DNA of 64,000 nt from Streptomyces sp. Ag109_O5-10 (GTDB taxonomy: Bacteria > Actinomycetota > Actinomycetes > Streptomycetales > Streptomycetaceae), in assembly GCF_900105755.1 (NCBI RefSeq), contig NZ_FNTQ01000001.1:1054001-1118000 (forward strand), written 5' to 3'. The position numbers were made by a program, and so were the translations under genes. Below, piece by piece: positions 63,796 to 64,000 of the stretch. The notes beneath the pieces are model-generated. The model saw nothing but the letters and a program-made list of their open reading frames with translations. It had not been told where the DNA came from and ran no database searches. How positions within the stretch are numbered: position 1 is the first letter of the stretch; each line of letters starts with the position of its first letter.

Positions 63796-64000
63796 GAACA
63801 GCCTTCCGCAGGGGGACGTACCGAGGAAGGCCCGGCAGGTGTGAACAGCCCGCGCACAGGACGACCGGAACAGGCAGAATTGCCCACCGCGACGACCGCG
63901 CAAACACGTGAGGCTACCACATGGCATAAGTCGCCGGGCAGAAGTGCGCCGTGCCCGAGAACCTCCGTCCCAAGGCGCCCCCGGTCCGTGCCCTCGCTTG
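63796..64000. other. Upstream region of the helicase, no gene seen
   Basis: The 5' region of the helicase gene reaches the right edge of the window. No further gene, clear promoter or structured RNA can be supported in it. Confidence 0.3.

Noticed and set aside
1-64000. CRISPR array
   Set aside because: No regularly spaced repeats and no Cas proteins were seen; the short repeats present are IS ends, attachment copies and operators.

Overview
High-GC actinobacterial DNA, almost certainly Streptomyces. The evidence is very GC-rich codon third positions, frequent GTG starts, a mycothiol-dependent nitroreductase-like protein, a CGNR regulator, a DUF5302 protein and a MmyB-type regulator remnant. 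The window falls into two parts with different histories.

Positions 1-36797 contain an aldehyde dehydrogenase gene (398-1921) whose 3' end has been used as an attachment site. A 67-bp stretch covering its last 19 codons, the stop and a few following bases (1863-1929) recurs at 36731-36797 with three mismatches, all synonymous. Each copy is followed by its own terminator hairpin. Just inside the left copy lie a tyrosine integrase (frameshifted) and a small excisionase-type protein. The 34.9 kb between the copies reads as a site-specific integrative element. A short tail of a second, related integrase sits immediately right of the right copy, so the site seems to have been used at least twice.

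The element carries four kinds of insertion sequence: two identical, oppositely oriented IS5-type copies with an antisense passenger gene, one IS256, one IS110 and one IS701. It also carries a defence-like cargo. This comprises a tandem-HNH protein; a PIN protein; a PD-(D/E)XK-like gene broken by IS5 and its co-directional partner; a membrane protein divergent from a DUF4062 protein; a tight three-gene operon (nuclease/N6-methylase-like, HsdS-like, HEPN-like) convergent with a 1527-residue GHKL-ATPase/DUF3883 protein; and an AIPR gene destroyed by nonsense codons and IS701. The operon plus the GHKL protein (24371-32612) is the best candidate for an undescribed system, partly because the methylase catalytic motif is degenerate (APPV instead of NPPY/F).

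Positions 37-60 kb look like chromosomal accessory DNA specialised in detoxification and redox chemistry: two VOC proteins, a FrnE-like and an Rv2466c-like thioredoxin-fold protein, a DJ-1/PfpI protein, an alpha/beta hydrolase, a molybdopterin oxidoreductase with a cytochrome b partner, and a muconolactone-isomerase-like protein. Two recurring operator types tie these genes together. One is TAGWCGACCGGTCGWCTA-like and lies directly upstream of the TetR gene and several detoxification genes. The other, CGTCACC-N9-GGTGACG, occurs six times, including across the start codon of a CGNR regulator. The stretch also holds many gene remnants (NB-ARC, MFS, XRE/MmyB, glycosyltransferase, SDR). From 56 to 64 kb come an ECF sigma factor with its membrane-anchored partner, an RNase J, a DUF5302 protein and a DEAD-box RNA helicase.

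All family assignments come from reading the sequence; no database search was run.
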